This document shows positions 16,680-24,562 of a DNA stretch of 64,000 bases, one piece after another. A program made the position numbers and the translations under genes. Under the pieces are notes generated by a model. That model worked only from the letters and a program-made list of their open reading frames with translations, was not told the DNA's origin and did not search any database. The stretch covers positions 1 to 64,000 of the forward strand of contig CANRFA010000002.1 of the NCBI GenBank assembly GCA_947629775.1. The letters run 5' to 3'. The stretch is from an uncultured Oscillospiraceae bacterium. GTDB lineage: Bacteria; Bacillota; Clostridia; Oscillospirales; Oscillospiraceae. Within the stretch, counting starts at the first letter, position 1, and each line of letters opens with the position of its first letter.

Positions 16680-17030
16680 CTACAAAAGGATGAAGGTGAC
16701 CCCGTTGTTGTGCCGCTCCAGATCCCGATCCCGGCGCAGCTCGTCGCAGATCCGAAAGGCGGAGAGGGTGTCCTCGCTGAAGATGGAGAACTCCTCGCCG
16801 GGGATGAAGCCTCGGATCTCCCTGCGCTTCTGCAGCCTGCCCAGGTAGGCCCGGGCCTCCACCCGGATGCGACCCCCGGCCCCGGAGGAGCCATAGCCGT
16901 GGATGATTTTGAGGACGCGGCAGCCCAGGTGACGGCTGTGGTGGATCTCGAAGGTCAGCTGGCGGATGGCCTGGTCAGCCCGGGGCATGCCCCGCTCCAG
17001 GTTCACTTCCCGCAGAGTGCTCTCCATCAT
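16680..17030 (-). CDS. Stand-alone Smr-domain protein
   Basis: A 116-residue protein that is essentially an Smr domain, the small MutS-related fold with nuclease or RNA-binding activity. The landmarks are VNLERGMPRADQAIRQLTFE (in place of LDLHG at the start) and VLKIIHGYGSSGAGGRIRVE (equivalent to IIHGKG-G). The initial LDLHG is altered to VNLERG, which may affect catalysis. ATG 17030 overlaps the preceding gene by 4 bp (ATGA) after GGGAGG, which settles the start over a longer frame. It is the last gene of a cluster with two membrane proteins. Function is unassigned; the longer MutS2 with its own Smr domain is at 10352. Confidence 0.8.
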   Translation of the reverse strand: MMESTLREVNLERGMPRADQAIRQLTFEIHHSRHLGCRVLKIIHGYGSSGAGGRIRVEARAYLGRLQKRREIRGFIPGEEFSIFSEDTLSAFRICDELRRDRDLERHNNGVTFILL

Positions 17031-17749
17031 GCGTTCCCTCCCTGACGGCCCGGGCAGGAGGGGGCTGGAGGCGGAGTCTCCTTCCGGCGGCGGCCGGCCA
17101 GCAGATCGGCGGCGATGAGAATGGCGCACCAGAAGACCACCAGTCCCAGAATGAGAAGGGCGCAGTTGCGGAAGAAGTCTTCGGGCAGGATGAGGATCAC
17201 GGGGTCCGTGGTCCAGTCGAAGATCCAGTTGGTCTTGCCGGGGAAAAAGATGGAGTGGAAGACCGTGAAGGCCCGGTCAAAGTCCAGGGCGGCCAGCCCT
17301 CCGATCACCAGAAAGGCAGTGCCCAGGCCGGCGGCGGCCCAGAATCCGGGGCCCCGGCCCAGCAGGCGGGCGGGTTTCCGGTGGAGCAGACGGCAGGCCA
17401 GGCAGCAGAGCAGCAGCAGAGGGACCACGCACACCAGAATCTTCAGGTCCAGCAGGAAGAGGACCTTCACATCGGCGAAGTGGGAGGCGCCGGATTCGGA
17501 GAAAGGGAGAACGCCGGCGGCGAAATCGGGCCGTTGCCCCAGGCAGAAGTCCATCACCTGGTCGAAGGCCTCCCGGATCTGATCGGCGGTGAGAGCGGTG
17601 TACTCGGGCAGGTGGAGAGCCTCAATATGGGCGTAGTAGAAGGGGCGGCACAGCAGCGGCACGGCGACCGCCCCGGAGAGGATCAGCAGGGCGGTCAGGA
17701 TGGCATAGACAACGGAAGCCAGACGGCTTTCCCGGAAGTCCGGATTCAT
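17027..17749 (-). CDS. Integral membrane protein, TIGR01906 family
   Basis: A 240-residue membrane protein with about four hydrophobic segments (near 10-35, 95-120, 135-160 and 195-220) and a large extracytoplasmic loop after the first. Features recalling the TIGR01906 family include the loop motif FSESGASHFADVKVLFLLD and the Tyr/His-rich segment RPFYYAHIEALHLPEYTALT. The family is common in Firmicutes and has no established function. It overlaps the upstream and downstream genes by 4 bp each (ATGA), so three genes are translationally coupled. Confidence 0.7.
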   Translation of the reverse strand: MNPDFRESRLASVVYAILTALLILSGAVAVPLLCRPFYYAHIEALHLPEYTALTADQIREAFDQVMDFCLGQRPDFAAGVLPFSESGASHFADVKVLFLLDLKILVCVVPLLLLCCLACRLLHRKPARLLGRGPGFWAAAGLGTAFLVIGGLAALDFDRAFTVFHSIFFPGKTNWIFDWTTDPVILILPEDFFRNCALLILGLVVFWCAILIAADLLAGRRRKETPPPAPSCPGRQGGNA

Positions 17750-18414
17750 GAAAGATCACATTCTTTCCAGACAGGATGGGCGGAGAGGACGATCAGGACC
17801 TGGGCCGGCAGATAGAACAGCCACATGCCCACCCGCACCGGTTCCCGGAGAACGGCGGGAATCAGGTCGGGCTGGTTGAACGCTCCCACGCACAGGTCGC
17901 AGCAGAGGAAGAGGGCGAGGCCGGCGGAGAAGAGCCGCATGGCGGGACTTTTCAGCCGGAAACTCAGCGCAACGTTGCAGAAGAAGTTCAGAAAGTAGAA
18001 GAGAGCCAGCAGATTGACTCCGTTCAGAAGGTTCAGGGCCCGCAGCAGCAGGGGAGCGGCCAGCAGCAGAAGAAGCCGCAGAGGCCACAGGGTGTGCCCG
18101 CCGGTGGCTCCGTACAGGCGGATCAGGTACAGGGCCTGGACCACGCAGAAGAGGGCGATGCCCGTCGCGTAGGAGCGGTCCAGCAGCAGCAGGAAGGTAT
18201 CCGCCCCCAGGGTGAAGAACAGGGCGGCGCCCACCAGAGGATCGCCGCCCCGGGCGCACTCCGCCAGGGCGAAGAGCAGACAGAGGACGATGGAGGCGTA
18301 CTTGAGCAGCGTGGTCTCTCCGTGACGGAGATCCAGAGCGAGGAAAACCAGCCAGATGACGCTCTGGAGGGCCAGGAAGAGAACCACATCGGGGTGACGG
18401 AGCATACGCTTCAT
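17746..18414 (-). CDS. Multi-spanning membrane protein, YhhN-like (unassigned)
   Basis: A 222-residue, very hydrophobic protein with about eight predicted spans and few charged residues outside loops, ending in a short cytoplasmic tail. The repeated pattern (LALAECARGGDPLVGAALFF, ADTFLLLLDRSY) resembles the YhhN/TMEM86 lysoplasmalogenase-like fold, but the resemblance is weak. ATG 18414 follows GGAAGGAG at about 8 bp; longer frames are rejected. It is first in a coupled trio with the TIGR01906 protein and the Smr protein, 17 bp after the LtaS-like gene. A lipid-related role fits that neighbour but is not shown. Confidence 0.6.
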   Translation of the reverse strand: MKRMLRHPDVVLFLALQSVIWLVFLALDLRHGETTLLKYASIVLCLLFALAECARGGDPLVGAALFFTLGADTFLLLLDRSYATGIALFCVVQALYLIRLYGATGGHTLWPLRLLLLLAAPLLLRALNLLNGVNLLALFYFLNFFCNVALSFRLKSPAMRLFSAGLALFLCCDLCVGAFNQPDLIPAVLREPVRVGMWLFYLPAQVLIVLSAHPVWKECDLS

Positions 18415-18431
18415 GGGAAGGCTCCTTCCGG

Positions 18432-20528
18432 TCAGGGATCCCGGCTGTTTTCGGGCCGGTCGTCCCGGTTCCAGGGAGGATTCTGCAGCAGAGAGGAGAG
18501 AATGGAACTGTCCTCCCGGGGCGGTCCGTTCAGCACAAGCCGGTAGTAGTCGTTGTCCAGGATGAAGGCGGAGAAGGCCACCCGGTTCTGGACTTCCGCC
18601 ATCAGGGAGGCGGTGCTGTCCTCGTCCGGCTCGGAGCCGTCCCAGGTGGTGAACAGGTTCTCCGAGGAGTTGTAGCGCCCCCTGGTGCACAGGAAGCTGT
18701 AGTCGGAAAAGATGACCATGCCTGGTTCGTTGGAGAGAATATCCTCCCCCATGATGAGCCGGGAATCGTACTCCAGGCCAAAGAGGTTGGAGAGAGTGGG
18801 CATGATGTCCAGACTGGAGCAGGCCTTCTGGACCCGGGTGGGGGTCTCCATGCCGGCGGACCAGAGGATGAGGGTGTTGCGATAGATTTCGTAGACCGGG
18901 TCCACCTCGTGGCCCAGCAGCTCGCTGTATTCTTCGTCGGTCAGCCCGTAGGGATAGTGATCCGCGGAGAGGACGATGACGGTGTCCTCCAGCTTTCCCG
19001 CCTCCTCCAGCTGGGACAGAAGGCTCTCCATGGCCAGTTCCAGTTCCTGCTGGCAGGCCAGATAGCAGCGGACGCTGTCGCTGTAAGGAAGGTTCGCCAC
19101 CTCGTCCCAGTGCTTCCGGGACATGGCGTTCTCTTCCAGGTTGTAGTTCAGATGGCCGCTCACGGTCAGATAGTAGACCATGAAGTGGTCCTCGTGGACG
19201 AAGCGGGGCACGGTGACCTCCATCATCTCCTCGTCGGAGGCTGGAAATTCATTTCCGGATGCCAGCTCCAGTCCCTGGCCCAGGGCCTGGTAGTCATAGC
19301 CCATGTTGGGATGGGAGCGGTCCCGGTCGTAGTAGTTGTAGAGGTAGTCGTGGAAGGCCATGGTGGTGTAGCCCCGCTTCCGGAACTGGGTGCCCAGGGC
19401 GAAGGGCATGTAGTTTTCGGAGGAGCGGGAGTAGCTCCACACCCCGGATTTGGGAATCAGACCGGTGGTGGTGACGTACTCTCCATCCGAGGTGGACACG
19501 CCCCAGAGCGGGGTGTAGAAGTTGTCGCAGAGAATGCCCTCGTGAGACAGCTTCCACAGGGCGGGGGTGCGTTCCGGGTCCAGAATCGGGGTGGAGAAGG
19601 CCTCTGCCACGATCCATATGAGGTTTTTTCCCTCGAAGGCACCGGTCCATTCGTTTTTCGGCGTGGGCTGGCGCTGCTGGAACCAGCGGTGGGCCGCCAG
19701 AAGATCCTCGTCCTTCTCGTCTTCCATCAGGGACTCAAAGTCGATGTCCATGATGTGATAAGAGTCCGCCGGGTAGACGTCCTCCTGCAGAGGATCTTCC
19801 GGGACCGGACGGTCCGAGAGGGGACGGCGCCACTTGGTCAGATGGCGCAGATTGGGGTCGTCCGGCTCGATGCCGAAGAGCACCCGCCGCACCTCCAGAT
19901 GGGTCTGGGTCAGCATGCCGAAGGTCTGGGCCTCCAGCACGGGGGCGGCGGCCCGGGTGTAGAGGTAGCGCAGGGAGAGGGTTCCTCCCCCGCAGAGGAG
20001 GACGATACCCAGGGTAAAAAGCTGTACGCAGGCGGCCAGAACGGCCCAGCGGAGCCGGGGCAGGGCGAAGGATACCTCCCGAATCAGCCGGCCTCGCAGA
20101 AAGACGGAGAGCAGGAAGGGAAGAACCATCATCAGCACGGGGAACCAGTTCAGGGCCAGTTCGCCCCCCGCCATGCCCCCGAAGGACCTGGCCACCATCG
20201 CCATTTTGGTGATGGAGAAGAGGGTCAGGAAGGTTTTGAACAGGTGGTAGTAGACAATCTGGGCGCCCATCCACAGCGAGACGACGCCGGTGCAGAGGGG
20301 AAGGAGCAGCCGTCCCCGCCGGGGCGTGACCCCGGCGCAGAGCAGACCCAGAAGCAGGGCGAAAGGAAGGGAAAACAGGAAGGTGAAAATCAGTCCCTGG
20401 GGGGTGAGAGCGTGGAAGCAGTAGAGCTTCAGAAAGAGTTCCTCGTAGCAGATCACGGCGAGGAAGAAGAGGGAGGGGCGGAGAAGAGGACGGCACCGCT
20501 CCCGGGTAAGCCATCGGTACAGACGCAT
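18432..20528 (-). CDS. LtaS-like membrane sulfatase/phosphoglycerol transferase
   Basis: 698 residues: five membrane spans in the first ~190 residues, then a long linker and an extracellular sulfatase-fold domain. It resembles lipoteichoic acid synthase, which moves glycerol-phosphate from phosphatidylglycerol to a growing polymer. Active-site elements are visible: the acidic metal ligand in VAEAFSTPILD, the nucleophile-region threonine in STSDGEYVTTTGL, and the metal pair in VLSADHYPYG. The start at ATG 20528 has GGAGGTGAT in front; an earlier frame adds only 11 residues. No dedicated glycolipid anchor gene is adjacent. The family also includes enzymes that decorate other glycans, so the polymer is not certain. 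Confidence 0.85.
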   Translation of the reverse strand: MRLYRWLTRERCRPLLRPSLFFLAVICYEELFLKLYCFHALTPQGLIFTFLFSLPFALLLGLLCAGVTPRRGRLLLPLCTGVVSLWMGAQIVYYHLFKTFLTLFSITKMAMVARSFGGMAGGELALNWFPVLMMVLPFLLSVFLRGRLIREVSFALPRLRWAVLAACVQLFTLGIVLLCGGGTLSLRYLYTRAAAPVLEAQTFGMLTQTHLEVRRVLFGIEPDDPNLRHLTKWRRPLSDRPVPEDPLQEDVYPADSYHIMDIDFESLMEDEKDEDLLAAHRWFQQRQPTPKNEWTGAFEGKNLIWIVAEAFSTPILDPERTPALWKLSHEGILCDNFYTPLWGVSTSDGEYVTTTGLIPKSGVWSYSRSSENYMPFALGTQFRKRGYTTMAFHDYLYNYYDRDRSHPNMGYDYQALGQGLELASGNEFPASDEEMMEVTVPRFVHEDHFMVYYLTVSGHLNYNLEENAMSRKHWDEVANLPYSDSVRCYLACQQELELAMESLLSQLEEAGKLEDTVIVLSADHYPYGLTDEEYSELLGHEVDPVYEIYRNTLILWSAGMETPTRVQKACSSLDIMPTLSNLFGLEYDSRLIMGEDILSNEPGMVIFSDYSFLCTRGRYNSSENLFTTWDGSEPDEDSTASLMAEVQNRVAFSAFILDNDYYRLVLNGPPREDSSILSSLLQNPPWNRDDRPENSRDP

Positions 20529-20636
20529 GGGGAGATCACCTCCAGGTGTGGTCTGGGCCATGATACACCGGGCAGACCGCGAAATTCATGAACAAAATCT
20601 TAAATTTCTCTTCAGAATGGCCGGCAGGGCCGGAGC

Positions 20637-21701
20637 TCAGTCTGTAAGCAGCAGTGCCCAGCAGGTTCCATAGGGGGAGGAGGGGCTGACCACATGGCCC
20701 ACGCCCAGCTTCCGCAGCTCCGGCGTGAGAATGTTTGCCCGATGCCCGGAGGACTCCATCCAGGCCCGGACCACTTCCTCCGGCGTGCGCTGTCCGGCCG
20801 CAGGGTTCTCTGCCGCCCGGGTGCAGACAATGCCGGCGTCGTCCAGAACCGTAAAGCAGTCCCGCCCGTCAGGACGGTCCCGGGAGAAATTCTGCGCCAG
20901 TTCTTCCGCCCGGACCTGGGCTGCGGCGCAGAGCGCCTCATTCAGGATCAGAGCCGGACAGTTTTCCCGGGCGCGTTCCAGGTTGACAAGCCGCAGAACC
21001 TCCTGCCGGTAAGCGGTCAGGGTATCTTCGGCGCTGGCGGTTCCCGTTCCGGGAAGCGTTTCCCCGGTGCGGTACGAGTACATCCGGCAGAGGATGACGG
21101 CTGCTTCGGCCCGGGTCATGGTGCGCTCCCCGTTGAACCGCCCCTGTTCGTCCCCCTGAAGGAGTCCGGCGCTGTAACAGGCCAGAACCGCCTCCCGATA
21201 CTTCTGCGGGATCCGATCCCAATCCGCAATCTGTCCGTCCCCGGAGAGGTCCGCCGGGGCGGATACTCCGGAGTTGCAGAGGACGAGGGCCATCTCCTGG
21301 CGGGAGAGGGGCGTTTCCGCCCCGCACTGCCTCCAGTCTCCGCTGCCCGGGGGATCCATGGCCGCCAGCAGCTGCGTGCCGGAGAGCATGCCGGTAAAGA
21401 GGGCGGCGTTGCAGTAGGGGTCGTACCAGCGGAGGGCGGAAGAGACATACAGCTGTACGGTTTCCGGACAGAACATGCGGGTGAGCAGAGTCAGAAAGTC
21501 GCTCCAGGCCATCTTCTGCTCCGGAGCGAAGGAGCCGTTGCCGGTGCCCTGAATCCAGCCACGGGAAGCGGCGGCCTCCACGGCGTCGGCGTACCAGGCC
21601 CCGGCGGGAACGTCCGGAAAGCGTCCGGCGGCGAAAGAGGGAAGCGTGGCGGAAACCAGCAGGGAAAGCGCGAGCAGAAGGGCAGCGGATCGGTACTTCA
21701 T
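20637..21701 (-). CDS. Secreted SLH-CAP domain protein (copy 1)
   Basis: A 354-residue exported surface protein. It has a signal peptide (residues 1-25, ending PSFAAG), then S-layer homology repeats starting FPDVPAGAWYADAVEAAASR and continuing to ~210, which bind secondary cell-wall polymer. A C-terminal CAP (SCP/PR1, YkwD-like) domain follows at ~230-354. CAP motifs: LVNLERARENCPALILNEAL, AAQVRAEEL, and the HRANIL core. Reported activities of bacterial CAP proteins vary, so none is claimed. It follows its paralogue by 44 bp, and its ATG has AAAGGAGGT. It is part of a surface-protein block with the LtaS-like gene downstream. Confidence 0.9.
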   Translation of the reverse strand: MKYRSAALLLALSLLVSATLPSFAAGRFPDVPAGAWYADAVEAAASRGWIQGTGNGSFAPEQKMAWSDFLTLLTRMFCPETVQLYVSSALRWYDPYCNAALFTGMLSGTQLLAAMDPPGSGDWRQCGAETPLSRQEMALVLCNSGVSAPADLSGDGQIADWDRIPQKYREAVLACYSAGLLQGDEQGRFNGERTMTRAEAAVILCRMYSYRTGETLPGTGTASAEDTLTAYRQEVLRLVNLERARENCPALILNEALCAAAQVRAEELAQNFSRDRPDGRDCFTVLDDAGIVCTRAAENPAAGQRTPEEVVRAWMESSGHRANILTPELRKLGVGHVVSPSSPYGTCWALLLTD

Positions 21702-21745
21702 AGGAGACCTCCTTTGTCACAGACGCTCCCGGGGAGAAATCGGGG

Positions 21746-22798
21746 TCAGCCGGTAAAGAGCTGGACCCAGAAGGCGCGTTTTCCCAGGACCACGCAGCCC
21801 ACTCCCAGATAGCGGAAGGCGGGATCCAGAATGTTGACCCGGTGGTCCGGCGAGTTCATCCAGCCGTCTACCACTTCGGCGGGGGTATCGTAGCCCCGGG
21901 CGATGTTTTCTCCGGCGGTACCCCGGAGAATGCCCAGGGAGTCCAGGACAGTGAAGCAGCCGCTGCCGTCCGGACGGGTGTGCTCGAAAAGTTCCGTGAT
22001 CTCGTCGGCTCGGATCTGGGCGGCCGCACAGAGCCGCGGGTCCGGCTCCAGGGCGCGCAGGCCCGCTTCGGCCCGCCGCTGGTTGACCAGCCGCAGCACG
22101 TCCGCCTGGAGACCGGCCAGGACATCCTCCGGCAATGGATCCGTCTGCAGAAGCTCCCCGGTCACGGTTTCCCAGAGCCGGCAGAGAACGGCGGCGGCCT
22201 GGGCCCGGTCCACGGTGTCCGTGCCGTTGAAGCGGCCATCTCCGGTGTCCCGGAGCAGACCGGCCTCGAAACAGACCGTAACCGCGGCGCGGAAGCGGGG
22301 CGGGATGGCGTCCCGATCGATGATTTCGGAGGGTACCTCCGCGGAGGAGTTCTCCGGGGCCTTCCCCCGCAGCCGAAGCGCGTTGAAGAGCATCTGAGCC
22401 ATGTCCAGGCGGTTCAGAGGACCGGAGGCTCCGGCCTGTTCCCAGTTTCCTCCGCTGGCCTGCAGCCGCAGGAGCAGATCCGTACCCTCCAGAAGTCCCG
22501 CATGGAGAGCGGCGTCGCAGGATTCCCGGTACCAGGGATCCGAGATGGCGGAGGTCAGGTCCGGGAAGAGAGAGCGGACCAGGAGGGTGAGAAATTCGTG
22601 GCAGCCCAGGGTCCGGTTGGGGACAAAGGTGCCGTCGCCCACGCCCAGCATCCATCCCCGCTCCGCGGCGGTTTCCACGGCCCGGTAGTACCAGGCGCCC
22701 CGGGAGACGTCCGGAAAGACCTGGGTGGCACAGGCGGCACGGGGCGAAGGGAGGAGCAGAACCAGAGCGGCGGCAAGCGCGACCGGACGGCGTTTCAA
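21746..22798 (-). CDS. Secreted SLH-CAP domain protein (copy 2)
   Basis: 350 residues with the same architecture as the next gene: signal peptide (1-24, ending ACATQ), SLH repeats beginning FPDVSRGAWYYRAVETAAERGWMLGV split across two motifs, and a C-terminal CAP domain (LVNQRRAEAGLRALEPDPRL, AAQIRADEI, HRVNILDP). The two copies are diverged, so the duplication is not recent. It is transcribed first, from the promoter at 22865-22893. The CAP histidine of the family is kept in HTRPDGSGCFTVLD, where copy 1 has SRDRPDGRDCFTVLD; this could separate their activities. Confidence 0.9.
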   Translation of the reverse strand: MKRRPVALAAALVLLLPSPRAACATQVFPDVSRGAWYYRAVETAAERGWMLGVGDGTFVPNRTLGCHEFLTLLVRSLFPDLTSAISDPWYRESCDAALHAGLLEGTDLLLRLQASGGNWEQAGASGPLNRLDMAQMLFNALRLRGKAPENSSAEVPSEIIDRDAIPPRFRAAVTVCFEAGLLRDTGDGRFNGTDTVDRAQAAAVLCRLWETVTGELLQTDPLPEDVLAGLQADVLRLVNQRRAEAGLRALEPDPRLCAAAQIRADEITELFEHTRPDGSGCFTVLDSLGILRGTAGENIARGYDTPAEVVDGWMNSPDHRVNILDPAFRYLGVGCVVLGKRAFWVQLFTG

Positions 22799-22864
22799 GG
22801 GAAGGACCTCCTTGGGGCGGGGAGCCCGGATATGGAAAAGAGCGCAGTGACGGACATCCCTGCC

Positions 22865-22893
22865 AGTATAGCACCGGAAAGGAAATCCGTCAA
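22865..22893 (-). promoter_or_regulatory. Promoter of the SLH-CAP gene pair
   Basis: On the minus strand, TTGACG (22893-22888), 17 bp, TATACT (22870-22865), 67 bp before the first ATG. Confidence 0.75.
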
Positions 22894-22970
22894 TCTTACG
22901 AAAACACAGGGCAAAACGGGGCGGTCTGTGCGCCGGAATGCGTCTTTTTCACAAAAAGGGCGGGAATCTC

Positions 22971-22999
22971 TTCTCAGGAGGGGAAATCTGTGCTAGACT
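22971..22999 (+). promoter_or_regulatory. Promoter of the MATE gene at 23036
   Basis: TTCTCA (22971-22976), 17 bp, TAGACT (22994-22999), with TG one base before the -10 (extended -10). Confidence 0.55.
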
Positions 23000-23035
23000 G
23001 CGGAATATATTCCGGCGAAAGGAAGGCGGAGGGCT

Positions 23036-24442
23036 TTGGCCGCGCTGACACCGCAGAAGAAAAACGATTTTTCGCAGGGGAGTATTCCCCGCAACATCAT
23101 GGGGCTGGCCCTGCCGATGACGGCGGCCCAGCTGGTGAACGTGCTCTACAGCCTGGTGGACCGGATCTATCTGGGTCGGCTTCCCGGCAGCAGCCACCTG
23201 GCCCTGACGGGCATCGGCATCACCATGCCCATCATTTCCATCATTATGGCCTTTGCCAACCTGTGCGGGACCGGCGGCGCTCCTCTGTGCTCCATCGACC
23301 GGGGCAAGGGGGACGATGAAGATGCGGAGCGCATCATGGGCAACGCCTTTGCCCTGCTGCTCCTTCTGGGTGTGGTCCTCACCGCCGTCTTTCTGATCTG
23401 GAAGGAGCCCATCCTCTATCTCTTCGGGGCCAGCGACGCGACCTTCCCCTATGCGGACGGATACATGACCATCTACCTGACGGGAACGCTGTTCGTCATG
23501 ATCAGTCTGGGCATGAATCCCTTCATCAGCGCCCAGGGGTTCGGGCGCACGGGCATGTTCACGGTGGTGCTGGGCGCGGTGGTGAACATCGTGCTGGATC
23601 CCATCTTCATCTTTGACTTCGGCCTGGGGATGGGAATCCGGGGAGCCGCCCTGGCCACTGTCATCTCCCAGGGGCTGTCCGCCATCTGGGTGCTCTGGTT
23701 TCTGTTGGGGAAGCGGGCGATTCTCCGCCTGCGGCTGCCCTTCATCCGCCTGAATCTGAACCAGACAAAGGAGATTGTGGCGCTGGGCCTCTCCGGATTC
23801 TGCATGAACATGACCAACAGTCTGGTGCAGGTGGTGTGCAACGCCACCCTCAAGGTGTATGGCGGGGATCTCTATGTGGGCGTCATGACCATCATCAACT
23901 CCCTGCGGGAAGTCTTCTTCATGCCGGTCCATGGGATGAACAACGGGGCCCAGCCTGTGGAGGGCTACAACTATGGGGCCCGGCTCTACGGCAGGGTGCG
24001 GGAGTCCATTCGCTTTGCGGGGGCCCTTACCATCGGCTATGCCGGTTTCTTCTGGGCGGTGGCCATGCTGTTCCCGGAACTGCTGATCCGTATCTTCAAC
24101 AGCGAGCCGGAGATCATCGCCGCCGGCGTGCCGGCGCTGCGGATCTACTTCGCCCTCTTCATTCCCATGTCCCTGCAGACGGCGGGTCAGTCCGCCTTTG
24201 TGGGTCTGAGCCGGGCAAAACAGGCCATTTTCTTCTCCCTTTTCCGTAAGGTGGTCATCAACGCTCCGCTGACGGTGATCCTGCCCGCTCTGGGTATGGG
24301 CGCCACCGGGGTCTTTGTGGCGGAGGCCATTTCCCAGCTGGTGGGCGGCCTGGCCTGCTTCGTTACCATGTGTCTGACCCTCTACCGTCCGCTGTGTTTC
24401 CTGAAAGACGGAGAGGAACCGCCGGCGAAGTGGCGGCATTAG
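23036..24442 (+). CDS. MATE family efflux transporter
   Basis: A 468-residue multidrug and toxin extrusion family transporter: 12 predicted spans in two pseudo-symmetric halves, exporting cationic compounds with sodium or protons. The family N-terminus is GSIPRNIMGLALPMTAAQLV followed by VLYSLVDRIYLG. The second half begins near MNNGAQPVEGYNYGAR. Translation probably starts at TTG 23036 with GGAAGG upstream; no ATG is available at the correct N-terminus. It is a monocistronic gene, convergent with dnaE, with no regulator adjacent, unlike the second MATE at 55885. Substrate unknown. Confidence 0.9.
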   Translation: MAALTPQKKNDFSQGSIPRNIMGLALPMTAAQLVNVLYSLVDRIYLGRLPGSSHLALTGIGITMPIISIIMAFANLCGTGGAPLCSIDRGKGDDEDAERIMGNAFALLLLLGVVLTAVFLIWKEPILYLFGASDATFPYADGYMTIYLTGTLFVMISLGMNPFISAQGFGRTGMFTVVLGAVVNIVLDPIFIFDFGLGMGIRGAALATVISQGLSAIWVLWFLLGKRAILRLRLPFIRLNLNQTKEIVALGLSGFCMNMTNSLVQVVCNATLKVYGGDLYVGVMTIINSLREVFFMPVHGMNNGAQPVEGYNYGARLYGRVRESIRFAGALTIGYAGFFWAVAMLFPELLIRIFNSEPEIIAAGVPALRIYFALFIPMSLQTAGQSAFVGLSRAKQAIFFSLFRKVVINAPLTVILPALGMGATGVFVAEAISQLVGGLACFVTMCLTLYRPLCFLKDGEEPPAKWRH

Positions 24443-24468
24443 TGATTCAGTGATATTGTTTCTGTGTG

Positions 24469-24500
24469 ACGGGGCGGGGCCATGGAAGCTCCGCCCCGTT
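24469..24500 (+). terminator. Probable terminator of the MATE gene
   Basis: Arms at 24471-24480 and 24489-24498 pair with one mismatch; GTTTCC follows. It lies 27 bp after the MATE stop. Confidence 0.5.
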
Positions 24501-24562
24501 TCCGCGCTTCGGGAGAATGGAACGCGGAGAGGGCCGGAACCCTCTCCGCGGAGCGCGGGAGA

